Of a stretch of DNA of 47,113 bases, positions 27,878 to 35,608 are shown one piece after another. The stretch lies in the NCBI GenBank assembly GCA_029780695.1, contig JAKOYD010000175.1:1-47113 (forward strand), given 5' to 3'. The stretch comes from Pseudomonadota bacterium (lineage in GTDB: Bacteria > Pseudomonadota > Gammaproteobacteria > Burkholderiales > Burkholderiaceae_C). The position numbers and the translations under genes were made by a program. How positions within the stretch are numbered: the stretch's first letter is position 1; each line of letters begins with the position of its first letter. The notes below the pieces were generated by a model that saw only the letters and a list, made by a program, of their open reading frames with translations, ran no database searches and was not told the origin of the DNA.

Positions 27878-28944
27878 GTCAAGCTCCAACATCGACGCTC
27901 GCCTCTCTGTCCCCTCTCCACCCGCAGGGGGGAGAGGGCAGGGTGAGGGGGGCGGCCGCGCAGCGGCCGTCAAACAGCCTCGCGCTGAGCGATGCCGCTC
28001 ACCCTCACCCCAACCCTCTCCCGCAGGCGGGAGAGGGAGCAAAGCAGGCCCAGGTCGGCGGCAAATCTGCCTCGCCAGCTATAAAAAGTAAAGTAACCAG
28101 TCCCAGCGCCGAGGCCATCCGCGAAAAAGGTTGGTGGAAGGCGCATCAGTGGCTCGTGCTGCGCCGCGCGTCGCAACTGTCGATCCTGGCGCTGTTCCTG
28201 CTGGGGCCGCTGGCGGGCGTGTGGGTCGTCAAGGGAAATCTCTCATCCAGCCTGACGCTGAACACACTGCCGCTGACCGATCCGTTCTTGCTGGCACAGG
28301 TGATCGCCGCGCGCCACTGGCCTGAAACCGCCGCGCTGCTTGGCGGATCAATAGTCATCGCGTTCTACGCCCTCATCGGCGGCCGCGTGTTCTGTAGCTG
28401 GGTCTGCCCGGTCAACATGGTGACCGACGGCGCTTCGTGGCTGCGTCGCCGCTTCAACATCACCACCGGCCGCGCCCCAAAGCGCGAGTTGCGCTTCTGG
28501 ATTCTGGGCGCCGTGCTGCTGATGAGCGCCGCCACCGGCATGGTCGTGTGGGAAGCCGTGAACCCCGTCAGCTTGATGCACCGCGCCCTCATCTTCGGCG
28601 GCGTGGTGGCTTGGGGCGGCGTGGCGGCCGTATTCCTGTTCGATCTGCTCATCGCCCCGCGCGGCTGGTGCGGTCATGTGTGCCCCATGGGCGCGGCCTA
28701 CCACCTGATCGGCAGCAAGAGCCTGCTGCGTGTCAGCGCCCAGCATTCCAGCCAGTGCAACGACTGCGCCGACTGCTACGCCGTCTGCCCCGAGCCGCAC
28801 ATCATCCCGATCCCGCTCAAGGGCAAGGCCGGCGCGCTGCCCGTGATTGCCACCGCCGACTGCACCAATTGCGGCCGCTGCATCGACGTGTGCAGCAAGG
28901 ACGTGTTTGTTTTTACCCACCGATTCGATACCCGGAGAAATTAA
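27874..28944 (+). CDS. napH: Quinol dehydrogenase membrane component NapH, with repeat-encoded N-terminal extension
   Basis: NapH is the inner-membrane partner of NapG. The conserved part starts near residue 80 ([20 protein letters not shown]) and has four transmembrane helices, cytoplasmic CSWVCPVN and CGHVCPMG motifs, and two [4Fe-4S] sites ([14 protein letters not shown] and [14 protein letters not shown]). About 65-70 residues before it are encoded by dispersed repeats: two copies, in opposite orientation, of a CCCTCACCC...CCCTCTCCCGC element, then an AGCTATAAAAAG remnant. The family is usually about 280-300 aa; this one is 356 aa. An internal start downstream of the repeats cannot be excluded, but no in-frame Met is seen there. 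Confidence 0.92.
   Translation: MSQAPTSTLASLSPLHPQGGEGRVRGAAAQRPSNSLALSDAAHPHPNPLPQAGEGAKQAQVGGKSASPAIKSKVTSPSAEAIREKGWWKAHQWLVLRRASQLSILALFLLGPLAGVWVVKGNLSSSLTLNTLPLTDPFLLAQVIAARHWPETAALLGGSIVIAFYALIGGRVFCSWVCPVNMVTDGASWLRRRFNITTGRAPKRELRFWILGAVLLMSAATGMVVWEAVNPVSLMHRALIFGGVVAWGGVAAVFLFDLLIAPRGWCGHVCPMGAAYHLIGSKSLLRVSAQHSSQCNDCADCYAVCPEPHIIPIPLKGKAGALPVIATADCTNCGRCIDVCSKDVFVFTHRFDTRRN
27898..28060. repeat. Pair of inverted CCCTCTCCCGC-type elements within napH
   Basis: The left half (CCCCTCTCCACC...GGGGGGAGAGGGC and AGGGTGAGGGG) and the right half (CACCCTCACCCCAACC and CTCTCCCGCAGGCGGGAGAG) are inverted copies of one element separated by about 60 bases. This layout is that of a bacterial interspersed mosaic element. 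The stretch is free of stop codons in the napH frame. Confidence 0.85.
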
Positions 28945-29529
28945 ATGACGCACCCCCTGAGTCGCTTCGCGCCTTCCCCCTCCAGGGGGACAACGCCAGT
29001 GGCCGGGCCAAGCCCGCTCCACGGCGTTCGCTCGCATGGCCTGCTCCGCGGCCTTTTGTCCTGCTGCCTGGGCGGCCTTGTTGCGGCCGCGCTGGCTGCT
29101 GGCGCCGCGCACGCCCAGACCGCACCCTCGGCCGCCGCCAACGCCGCACCCAGCGGCCCGGTCAAGCTCGACAGTCTGCGCGGCGGCGTTCCGCTTCAAG
29201 ACAGCATCGCCATTGCCCCCGCGCGGCAAGAGCGCGACACGCGCCCGATCGACCGCGACTTCGTGCAGCAGCCGCCGCTGATCCCGCACACGATCAACGG
29301 CTACCAGATCACCAAGAACTTCAACAAGTGCATGGATTGCCACGCCTTCAATAAGGCCAAGGCCGCCGGCGCCACGCGCGTGAGCGTGACGCACTTCCGC
29401 ACGCGCGAAGGGCAAGAGCTGGACAACATCAGCCCGCGCCGGTACTTCTGCACCGCCTGCCACGTGCCGCAGACCGACGCCCGCCCGCTGGTGGACAACA
29501 CCTTCACGCGCGCCCGTGGCCTGCGCTAA
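28945..29529 (+). CDS. napB: Diheme cytochrome c NapB (small subunit), with repeat-derived N-terminus
   Basis: NapB transfers electrons from NapC to NapA in the periplasm. The 194-aa precursor contains the two haem motifs CMDCH and CTACH, the LRGGVPLQDSIAIAP segment and the axial-ligand region HTINGYQITKNFNKC. The ATG follows the napH stop directly and has a good GGAGAAATTAA ribosome-binding region. The first 36 codons correspond to a dispersed repeat, and the hydrophobic signal core follows (LLSCCLGGLVAAALAAGAAHA, of which LAAGAAHA is the cleavage region). The n-region of more than 30 residues is unusually long. Confidence 0.95.
   Translation: MTHPLSRFAPSPSRGTTPVAGPSPLHGVRSHGLLRGLLSCCLGGLVAAALAAGAAHAQTAPSAAANAAPSGPVKLDSLRGGVPLQDSIAIAPARQERDTRPIDRDFVQQPPLIPHTINGYQITKNFNKCMDCHAFNKAKAAGATRVSVTHFRTREGQELDNISPRRYFCTACHVPQTDARPLVDNTFTRARGLR
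28948..29050. repeat. Dispersed CCCCCTGAG...GGCCTGCTCCGCGGCC element, copy 3, inside napB
   Basis: CACCCCCTGAGTCGCTTCGC, CTTCCCCCTCCAGGGGGACA, ACGCCAGTGGCCGGGCC and GGCCTGCTCCGCGGCC occur in the same order as in the copies at 6535-6638 and 18115-18240. The repeat begins just behind the napB ATG and stays in frame until the signal-peptide core. Confidence 0.88.
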
Positions 29530-29540
29530 GCCGTAAAACA

Positions 29541-29592
29541 AAACAGGCGGCAGCGCACGCCAGACAAGCGCCATCAGCTACATAAAACAGAG
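29541..29592. repeat. Dispersed TAGCTGC-type repeat between napB and napC
   Basis: GGCGGCAGCGCACGCCAGAC, AAGCGCCATCAGCTACATAA and AACAGAG form a reverse-oriented, partly degraded copy in the 87-base spacer of the operon. Confidence 0.55.
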
Positions 29593-29616
29593 TCATTCGC
29601 CGTCAGGAAAGCCGCC

Positions 29617-30291
29617 ATGGACGACCAGAACCCTTCGCCCGCACCCGTTGAAACCACGCCCCGCCCTGGCCTGCTGGGCCGCCTGCTGGCCATGGTGCGC
29701 ACGCGCCGCTTCGCCATCCTGTCGTCGGCCTTCATCGCCGGCATCTTGTTCTGGGGCGCGTTCAACACCGCGCTGGAATGGACCAACCGCGAGGAGTTCT
29801 GCATCTCCTGCCATGAGATGCGCGACAACGTGTTCACCGAATACCGCAACACCATCCACTACCAGAACCGCACCGGCGTGCGCGCCACCTGCCCCGACTG
29901 CCACGTGCCGAAAGAGTGGACGCACAAGATGATCCGCAAGATCCAGGCCAGCAACGAGGTGTGGCACCACTTGCTGGGCAGCATCGACACGCCCGAAAAA
30001 TACAACGCCAAGCGCGCCCAACTGGCCGCCAACGAATGGGCGCGCATGAAGCGCACCGACAGCCGCGAGTGCCGCAACTGCCACCACTTCGACTTCATGG
30101 ACTACACCGAGCAGAACCGCCGCGGCGCCGCCACGCACCAGGCCGCGTTTGCCGCCGGCCAGACCTGCATCGACTGCCACAAGGGCATCGCCCATACGCT
30201 GCCGCCGATCGAGCAGCACATTGGCGCGCCCAAGCCCAACCCGGCCGACCTGGGCAAGCCGGAAGTCATGGAGCCGGTGCCGGCGAACTGA
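29617..30291 (+). CDS. napC: Tetraheme cytochrome c NapC
   Basis: NapC is a membrane-anchored NapC/NirT-family quinol dehydrogenase that delivers electrons to NapB. The 224-aa protein has an N-terminal anchor helix ([22 protein letters not shown]) and four haem motifs: CISCHEM, CPDCHVP, CRNCHHF and CIDCHKG. The family residue pattern [17 protein letters not shown] is present. It is the last gene of the operon and is followed by a hairpin terminator. Confidence 0.96.
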   Translation: MDDQNPSPAPVETTPRPGLLGRLLAMVRTRRFAILSSAFIAGILFWGAFNTALEWTNREEFCISCHEMRDNVFTEYRNTIHYQNRTGVRATCPDCHVPKEWTHKMIRKIQASNEVWHHLLGSIDTPEKYNAKRAQLAANEWARMKRTDSRECRNCHHFDFMDYTEQNRRGAATHQAAFAAGQTCIDCHKGIAHTLPPIEQHIGAPKPNPADLGKPEVMEPVPAN

Positions 30292-30315
30292 TCGGCCGCC
30301 GCCGTTGCTCCGCTC

Positions 30316-30340
30316 GGGCCGTCCGCGTGACGGCCCTTTT
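30316..30340 (+). terminator. Rho-independent terminator after napC
   Basis: The stem GGGCCGTC/GACGGCCC (8 perfect pairs, 5-base loop CGCGT) is followed directly by TTTT. It lies 24 bases behind the napC stop, between the convergent napC and pyridoxamine-oxidase-like genes. Confidence 0.85.
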
Positions 30341-30347
30341 CATGCGC

Positions 30348-30962
30348 TTACCAGAGCGACTTCGCCGCCCGCCCCGGCCATTCATCGTCATAGGTCTTGG
30401 CGTCGATTTCGCCCTGCGATGTGCGCTGCAACACCTGCCCCGGCGTCGGCACGTCGGCGGGATCGACGTGGTGACCGGCATCCCACAAATGTGAGCGCAT
30501 GATGGCCCGCGCACACTGGAAGTAGCAGCGCCCCACCGTCACCACCAGCACCGTGCGCGGCGGCTTGCCGTCGACGGCGAAGGATTCGCGCAGCGCCGCA
30601 TCATCGGTGATTGCCGCGCGGCCGTTCACACGGAAGGTCGTGCCGCTTCCGGGGATGAGAAACAGCAGCGCCACGCGCGGGTCGTGCACGATGTTGCGCA
30701 GCGTGTCCAGCCGATGGTTGCCGCGTCGATCCGGCAGCAGCAGCGTGCGCTCGTCCTGCACGCGCACGAAGCCGCGCGCGTCACCGCGCGGGCTGCAGTC
30801 CATGCCGTCCGGTCCCACGGTGGCCAGCGCGACGAAGGGCGACAGCTCGATATAGCGCCGGTATTCGGGGATCAGCCGATCCAGTTCCTTCGCCGTGGAG
30901 GCCAGTGTGGGCGCCGGCTGGTAAAGCGCCTGCAGCGCGGCTTCGCTCTGGATCAGGTTCAT
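30348..30962 (-). CDS. Pyridoxamine 5'-phosphate oxidase-family flavoprotein
   Basis: This 204-aa FMN-binding split-barrel protein contains FVALATVGPDGMDCSPRGDARGF, LLLPDRRGNHRLDTLRNI and DPRVALLFLIPGSGTTFRVNGRA, which are typical of the PNPOx-like group similar to MSMEG_1061-type proteins. The segment VVTVGRCYFQCARAIMRSHLW is a family signature. True PdxH active-site residues are not apparent, so pyridoxal synthesis is unlikely. It is divergent from the TauD/TfdA-type gene. Confidence 0.85.
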   Translation of the reverse strand: MNLIQSEAALQALYQPAPTLASTAKELDRLIPEYRRYIELSPFVALATVGPDGMDCSPRGDARGFVRVQDERTLLLPDRRGNHRLDTLRNIVHDPRVALLFLIPGSGTTFRVNGRAAITDDAALRESFAVDGKPPRTVLVVTVGRCYFQCARAIMRSHLWDAGHHVDPADVPTPGQVLQRTSQGEIDAKTYDDEWPGRAAKSLW

Positions 30963-31085
30963 GGCTGTGTTCCGGTGTCAGCAGTGGAAGGCCGCAGCTT
31001 AAGATTCTTTTGCACGCGGCGATTGGCGGCGGCAGCACAATATCCTGCAGACGCCGCCTGCCGCCCCCCCCAGAAAGGAACCGAG

Positions 31086-32072
31086 ATGAGTGTGATCCTG
31101 ACGCAACCCCTGGTGGGCCCCGCCGCCTGGAAGGGCCCCGATCTGACCGACACCCGCGCCTGGACCACGCAGCTGGCCGCGCCGGAGATCGCCGTCATCG
31201 ATCAGGCGCTGGCGCATCTGAAGAGCAGGGGCAAGGCTTATCCGCACTTCGGCCGCGACGATTTTCCGCTCGCCGCGCTGGCGCCGCTGCTGGCGCGGGT
31301 CAGCGAGGAGCTGGAAAACGGCCGCGGCTTCTGGCTGATGCGCGGCCTGCCGGTCGAGCGCTATTCCGACGACGAGATCAACACCATCTATTACGGCCTG
31401 GGCCTGCACATGGGCATCCCGGTGCGCCAGAACCCGCGTGGCGACCTGCTGGGCGAAGTGATGGCCGTGGGCGACATCAACGACAAGAACACGCGCGTCT
31501 ACCAGACCAACCTGTACCTGCCCTACCACTCCGACCCGTCGGACGTGGTCGGCCTGCTGTGCCTGCGCAAGGCGCGTCGCGGCGGCCTGTCCAGTCTGGT
31601 CAGCGTGGCCACCATCTACAACACCATCCTGGCCACGCGCCCCGAACTGCTGGGCCTGTACTACCGCCCTTGGTATTACGCCCACCTGTGCGAGGACCTG
31701 CCCAGCCTGTCGCCGCTGTTCAGCTACCACCAGGGCAAGCTCAGCTGCCGCTATCTGCGTCAGTACATCGAGCTGGGCCATGAAATCCGCCAGCTCCCGC
31801 TGTCGCCGGTGGAGATCGAGGCGCTCGACGTGTTCGACGCCGTGATGCAGTCGCCCGACATCCGCCTCGACATGATGTTGGAGCCGGGCGATCTGCAGTT
31901 CGCCAACAACTACGCCGTGCTGCACTCGCGCACCGACTTCGAGGATCACCCGGAGCAGCACCTGCGCCGCCGCATGCTGCGCCTGTGGCTGAAGATGCCC
32001 AACGCGCGCCAACTCGCACCCGAATTTCCGGGGCGCAACGGCTTCCCGGCGCCGGAGGAAGCGGTGGCGTGA
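31086..32072 (+). CDS. TauD/TfdA-family Fe(II)/2-oxoglutarate dioxygenase
   Basis: This 328-aa protein has the metal-binding HxD pair H148/D150 in LPYHSDPSDVVGLLCL and a distal H280 in NNYAVLHSRTDF. A following Arg-rich stretch (RRRMLRLWL) is the likely 2-oxoglutarate anchor. The AVGDINDKNTRVYQTN segment is like the TauD/TfdA domain. The start at 31086 is preceded by AAAGGAAC. The substrate is unknown; no sulfonate- or herbicide-specific neighbours are present. Confidence 0.85.
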   Translation: MSVILTQPLVGPAAWKGPDLTDTRAWTTQLAAPEIAVIDQALAHLKSRGKAYPHFGRDDFPLAALAPLLARVSEELENGRGFWLMRGLPVERYSDDEINTIYYGLGLHMGIPVRQNPRGDLLGEVMAVGDINDKNTRVYQTNLYLPYHSDPSDVVGLLCLRKARRGGLSSLVSVATIYNTILATRPELLGLYYRPWYYAHLCEDLPSLSPLFSYHQGKLSCRYLRQYIELGHEIRQLPLSPVEIEALDVFDAVMQSPDIRLDMMLEPGDLQFANNYAVLHSRTDFEDHPEQHLRRRMLRLWLKMPNARQLAPEFPGRNGFPAPEEAVA

Positions 32073-32260
32073 GCTTGCGCGCTCAGACGTCGCGCCAGGC
32101 GGCACCGGCTGCGCGCGTGGCCGTGCAAGACTCTTGCCAGTCACACAAGCGCCACAGCGCAGCCCGCCCGAGCCGCCATACGATGATCGTCGTCACCGCC
32201 CCGGCGCTCTCTGCGCCTGAAGCGGAAAAATACTGCGCTCTACCTGAGAAATGAGGCCAA

Positions 32261-32797
32261 TCAGACGGCTTCTTTCTGAACACTCACCGCCCCCACCGGG
32301 CACACCGACACGCATTCGCCGCACGCCGTGCAGGCCGCCAGCTCCAGCCGCATCTGGCTGATGCCGCCGAGCGCGGGTGCGAAACGGATGGCGCGCGGCG
32401 CGCAAGCGTCGGCACAGATGCGGCATTCCACCTTTTTTTGCGCCAAGCACTGCGGCGCGATACGCGCCCGCCAGCCGGGCCAGGCGGCGTGGGGTGAATC
32501 GCTGCCGTGCGCCGCTTCGGCGGCGGCGCGGTCGAGCGCCTGCGGCTCACACGCCGCTTCGCAGGCGCCGCAAAAATCGCAGCCTTGCGCGGCGAAATTC
32601 ACTTCGGGAAAGCCGCCGTCGCCCACCTTCAGCACGCTGCGCGGGCAATCGTCGACGCAGGCGTGGCAGCGCACGCACAGCGCGGTGAAACGCGCTTCGC
32701 CCACCGCCCAGGGCGGACGTTGCACGGCGGGCGCTTGGGGCGCGGCGGATTCGGCCAGGCGGCCGCGCAAAAACAGGCGGCGGCGCGGGTCAATCAT
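32261..32797 (-). CDS. napF: Ferredoxin-type protein NapF
   Basis: NapF is a cytoplasmic iron-sulfur protein that interacts with NapA precursor during maturation. The 178-aa sequence starts MIDPRRRLFLRGRLA, as in NapF. It carries Cys groups CVRCHACVDDCP, CDFCGACEAACEP, CRICADACAP and CTACGECVSVCP. It lies 2 kb beyond napC on the opposite strand, separated by two unrelated genes, instead of heading the operon as in enterobacteria. ATG at 32797 was chosen on the conserved N-terminus. Confidence 0.92.
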   Translation of the reverse strand: MIDPRRRLFLRGRLAESAAPQAPAVQRPPWAVGEARFTALCVRCHACVDDCPRSVLKVGDGGFPEVNFAAQGCDFCGACEAACEPQALDRAAAEAAHGSDSPHAAWPGWRARIAPQCLAQKKVECRICADACAPRAIRFAPALGGISQMRLELAACTACGECVSVCPVGAVSVQKEAV

Positions 32798-32950
32798 GCG
32801 CTGGTCCCGCGCACGCCACCCGCGCCCACCGGCGTTGACACTGGGTGACAACTGCCGACCGACCCACGGGTTGGATGAGCGGTCGGCCGACAAATCCGCC
32901 ACAAAACCCGGGCATGATGAGCGACATGTTCAACTTCCCGTGTGCTTTTC

Positions 32951-33760
32951 ATGGCTGCTTCGACCTTTCGCCCCGTCCGTCATCTGGCGCTCGCCGCCGC
33001 GCTGGCGTACCTGAGCGGCGCCTGCGCGCCCGCCTGGGCGCAGCGCGAAGCACCCAGCCGCACCACGCAGGTCCAGTTCCAGCGCGGCGCGACCGAGGCG
33101 ACCTACCGCGGCACGCTGCGCGGCCTGGCCGTGCACCATTACCGCTTCAGCGCGCGCAAGGGCCAGGTGCTGAACGCCACGCTGGACAGCCCCAGCCCCC
33201 ACGTCGAAGCCGTCGTCTACTACATCGGCCGTGGCGGCGTGGCGGTGAACCCGGTGGACGACCCGCTGGGCCTGAGCGGGCAGACGCTGCCCTACAGCGG
33301 CCGCTATGAAATCCGCGTGCTGCAGACGCGCAACGGCGCGCGCAAGGGCGAGGCGGCGCGGCCGTATGCGCTGCACATCGCCATCACGACCTCCGGCGCA
33401 GGCCTGGCCGCCGGCGCGGGCGTCGAGACCACGCCCGAACTGGAAAAGGCCAACTGGATCGCCTACCGCTGCGACGGTGGCAAGCCGCTGAAGGCGCGTT
33501 ACCACTACGGCGAAGCCACCGCGCGCGCGCAAGTGCTGGCCGACGGCCGCTCCACCACGCTGACGTATGGCGAAGGCAGCAACGCCGACATGACGGTGTT
33601 TGAGGGCGGCGGCCTGAAGTGGAGCATCGAGAACCTGCCGCCCGCGCGCCGCCTGCAGGCCAAGGGCGGCATGCTGACGCGCGCCGAAACGCAGGTGGTC
33701 AGCGGCCAGAACATGGCTGTCGACAACATCCTGCGCAAGGGCTGCGACCCGGTGCGCTGA
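32951..33760 (+). CDS. Secreted putative lysozyme inhibitor, PliI/PliG-like N-domain plus MliC-like C-domain
   Basis: This 269-aa protein has a signal peptide (HLALAAALAYLSGACAPAWAQ). A first domain of about 115 residues (ATYRGTLRGLAVHHYRFSA, GQVLNATLDSPSP, LPYSGRYEIRVLQTRNGARK) resembles periplasmic inhibitors of i-/g-type lysozyme. A second domain (WIAYRCDGGKPLKARYHY, TTLTYGEGSNADM, LKWSIENLP, last Cys near the end) resembles the MliC fold for c-type lysozyme. The start is ATG 32951; a GTG nine bases upstream is possible. The domain assignment is by pattern and is inferred. Confidence 0.55.
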   Translation: MAASTFRPVRHLALAAALAYLSGACAPAWAQREAPSRTTQVQFQRGATEATYRGTLRGLAVHHYRFSARKGQVLNATLDSPSPHVEAVVYYIGRGGVAVNPVDDPLGLSGQTLPYSGRYEIRVLQTRNGARKGEAARPYALHIAITTSGAGLAAGAGVETTPELEKANWIAYRCDGGKPLKARYHYGEATARAQVLADGRSTTLTYGEGSNADMTVFEGGGLKWSIENLPPARRLQAKGGMLTRAETQVVSGQNMAVDNILRKGCDPVR

Positions 33761-33782
33761 GCGCCCGCCGTCGCCGCGCCCG

Positions 33783-33800
33783 CGCCGCCTTTGGGCGGCG
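33783..33800. terminator. Hairpin between convergent inhibitor gene and ccmI
   Basis: CGCCGCC, loop TTTG, GGCGGCG, then TGGTTGTTT on the plus strand. It is a GC-rich stem of 7 pairs with a weak T-rich tail, between the convergent stops at 33760 and 33829. Confidence 0.5.
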
Positions 33801-33828
33801 TGGTTGTTTCGGGCGTCCGCATTGCTCT

Positions 33829-33880
33829 TCATTTGATAGCTTCTTGCGCTTGATCTGCTTGCGCTGGGGCCTGATTTGAC
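33829..33880. repeat. Dispersed TAGCTGC/GCGCTTG repeat forming the ccmI 3' end
   Basis: ATTTGATAGCTTCTTGCGC followed by TTGATCTGCTTGCGCTGG and GGCCTGATTTGAC is a clear family member. It encodes the ccmI C-terminal tail and contains its stop codon. Confidence 0.85.
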
Positions 33881-34572
33881 TTCAATGCGCGCGGATCGCG
33901 CCCCTGCGCCAGTTGCGCCAGTGCGGCGTCCAGCGCCTGGCGGTCGGCGCTGCCTTCGGGGTACAGCTCGCGCAGCTGCGCCATCACTTTTTGCGCGGCC
34001 CCGGCGTCGCCGCGATCCAGCGCGGCCAAGGCGCGCAGCATCAGCACGCCGGGCGATTCGGCATCCAGGCTCATGGCGCGCGCCAGCAGTTCCTGGCTGC
34101 GACGGTCGAAGCGCTGGCCTTGACTGAGGATGCGCGCCTCGGTCCATTCGCTCATGGCTTCCACGTCGTCCCAGGCCAGCGGCTTGGCGTGCTCCCACGC
34201 CTCGGCCGATTCGGCGTAGCGCTGCAGCACCTTGTAGCTGCGCGCCAGCATCAGCCAGCCTTGCGGGTTGTCGGGCTGGGCCTTCAGGCGTTCGGCCAGC
34301 TTGCCGACCATGGTTTCGGCGGATTCGTCGGGCACGGGGTGGCGGTCGCGCGGATTCAGCCCGCGTGGATTGCCCAGCGCGGCATACAGCGCCACCGCCG
34401 CCAGCGGCAGCGCCAGGGTGAGCAGCCACACACGGCGCCGCGCGCCGGGCGCGGCGCCGTCGGCGCCGGCCGACCACGCCAGGCTGGCGGTGAACAGCGC
34501 CACCAGCGCCATCGCCGCCAGCACAAAGGGCCACAGCCAGTCGGTGCCCAGCACCATCGCCATCAAATTCAT
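33829..34572 (-). CDS. ccmI: Cytochrome c maturation protein CcmI (TPR, CycH type)
   Basis: CcmI presents apocytochrome c to the haem ligation complex CcmFH. The 247-aa protein has two N-terminal transmembrane helices (residues 10-30 and 47-67) and a periplasmic TPR region (NPQGWLMLARSYKVLQRYAES, SPGVLMLRALAALDRGDAG). The last 16 residues (SNQAPAQADQAQEAIK) and the stop codon are encoded by a dispersed TAGCTGC/GCGCTTG repeat. The ATG overlaps the ccmH stop in ATGA (34569-34572). Confidence 0.88.
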   Translation of the reverse strand: MNLMAMVLGTDWLWPFVLAAMALVALFTASLAWSAGADGAAPGARRRVWLLTLALPLAAVALYAALGNPRGLNPRDRHPVPDESAETMVGKLAERLKAQPDNPQGWLMLARSYKVLQRYAESAEAWEHAKPLAWDDVEAMSEWTEARILSQGQRFDRRSQELLARAMSLDAESPGVLMLRALAALDRGDAGAAQKVMAQLRELYPEGSADRQALDAALAQLAQGRDPRALKSNQAPAQADQAQEAIK

Positions 34573-35027
34573 GGTGCGCCGCCCTCGCTGCCGACGCCGC
34601 GCTCGGGCGACCCATCGGCGGCCGCCTCTCGCGCCGCGCGCCCGCGCACGGTGCGCCACACCAGCAGCGCGCCACCGGCCAGCAGCAGCAGCGGCCCCGC
34701 CCACAACAGCAGCGTGGTCGCCTTCAGCGGCGGGTTGTAGTTGACGAAGTCACCGTAGCGCTGGCGCAGAAAGTCGCGGATCTGCTCGTCGCTGTCGCCC
34801 TGCGCCATGCGGGCGCGGATGTCGCGCTTCAAATCCATCGCCAGCGGCGCGTGCGAATCGGCCAGCGATTCGTTCTGGCACACCAGGCAGCGCAGGTCCT
34901 GCGTCAGGCGGTGCATGCGGTCGGCCAGTGGGTCGGTAGCGGACCAGGCGGAGAATGCTATCAATAAACTAGCTGCCAACGATTTCAGGACAAGCGCCAG
35001 CGGGTTAAAACGCTTGAAATTCCTCAT
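34569..35027 (-). CDS. ccmH: Cytochrome c maturation protein CcmH
   Basis: CcmH is a membrane-anchored thioredox protein that reduces apocytochrome c. The 152-aa protein has the signature LRCLVCQNESLADSHAPLA with the redox LRCxxCQN, the segment DFLRQRYGDFVNYNPPL, and one C-terminal transmembrane helix. The signal peptide (LALVLKSLAASLLIAFSAWS) is largely translated from a dispersed TAGCTGC-type repeat. The start overlaps the ccmG stop (ATGA at 35024-35027). Confidence 0.94.
   Translation of the reverse strand: MRNFKRFNPLALVLKSLAASLLIAFSAWSATDPLADRMHRLTQDLRCLVCQNESLADSHAPLAMDLKRDIRARMAQGDSDEQIRDFLRQRYGDFVNYNPPLKATTLLLWAGPLLLLAGGALLVWRTVRGRAAREAAADGSPERGVGSEGGAP
34955..35010. repeat. Dispersed TAGCTGC/GCGCTTG repeat encoding the CcmH signal peptide
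   Basis: AATGCTATCAATAAACTAGC then TGCCAACGATTTCAGGAC and AAGCGCCAGCGGGTTAAAA correspond in order to the family pattern ATCAATAGCTG...GGACAAGCGC...TTAAAA. The copy lies wholly inside the coding region, covering codons about 6-24. Confidence 0.75.
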
Positions 35028-35608
35028 CGCCCCGCCTCCAGCAGCGGCAGCACGCGGGTGCGAATCACTTCGTCGGTCAGCGCGCCGACGTGCTTGAAGC
35101 GGATCACGCCTTGCGCGTCGATGACAAAGGTTTCCGGTGCGCCGTACACGCCCAGGTCGATGCCCATGCGACCGTCGGCGTCGACCATCGAGCCGACGAA
35201 CGGGTTGCCGTGGCGCGCCAGCCAACCCAGGGCGTCAGCGCGCTTGTCCTTGTGGTTGAGTCCGATGAGTTGATCGGCGTGGCCCTGTGCCCTCAGCTGC
35301 GCGGCCAGCTTCATCAGCTCGGGGTGTTCCTGCAGGCAGGTGGTGCACCACGACGCCCACAGATTGATCAGCCGCGCCTTGCCGCGCCATTGCGCCGGGC
35401 CCATGTGGTGGTCGGGCGCTTCCAGCAGCGGCAGCGCACGGTCGGGCCAGGGCTGGCCGATCAATACGCTGTCAAGCTGGCGCGGATCGCGCGTCATGCC
35501 GACGGCCAGCAGCACCAGCAGCGCGGCGACGCACGCGAACGCGGCCCACAGCCCCCAGCGTCGCGCACGCGGTGCCGTCGCCACGGCCGGTGGGTTCGAC
35601 GCGCTCAC
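35024..35608 (-). CDS. ccmG: Thiol:disulfide interchange protein CcmG/DsbE
   Basis: This 194-aa membrane-anchored thioredoxin-like protein reduces apocytochrome c haem-binding cysteines. One N-terminal helix (GLWAAFACVAALLVLLAVGM) precedes the periplasmic domain with the active site WASWCTTCLQEHP and the cis-Pro region GVYGAPETFVID. Start and stop overlap the neighbouring ccmF and ccmH genes by four bases each, indicating translational coupling. Confidence 0.95.
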   Translation of the reverse strand: MSASNPPAVATAPRARRWGLWAAFACVAALLVLLAVGMTRDPRQLDSVLIGQPWPDRALPLLEAPDHHMGPAQWRGKARLINLWASWCTTCLQEHPELMKLAAQLRAQGHADQLIGLNHKDKRADALGWLARHGNPFVGSMVDADGRMGIDLGVYGAPETFVIDAQGVIRFKHVGALTDEVIRTRVLPLLEAGR

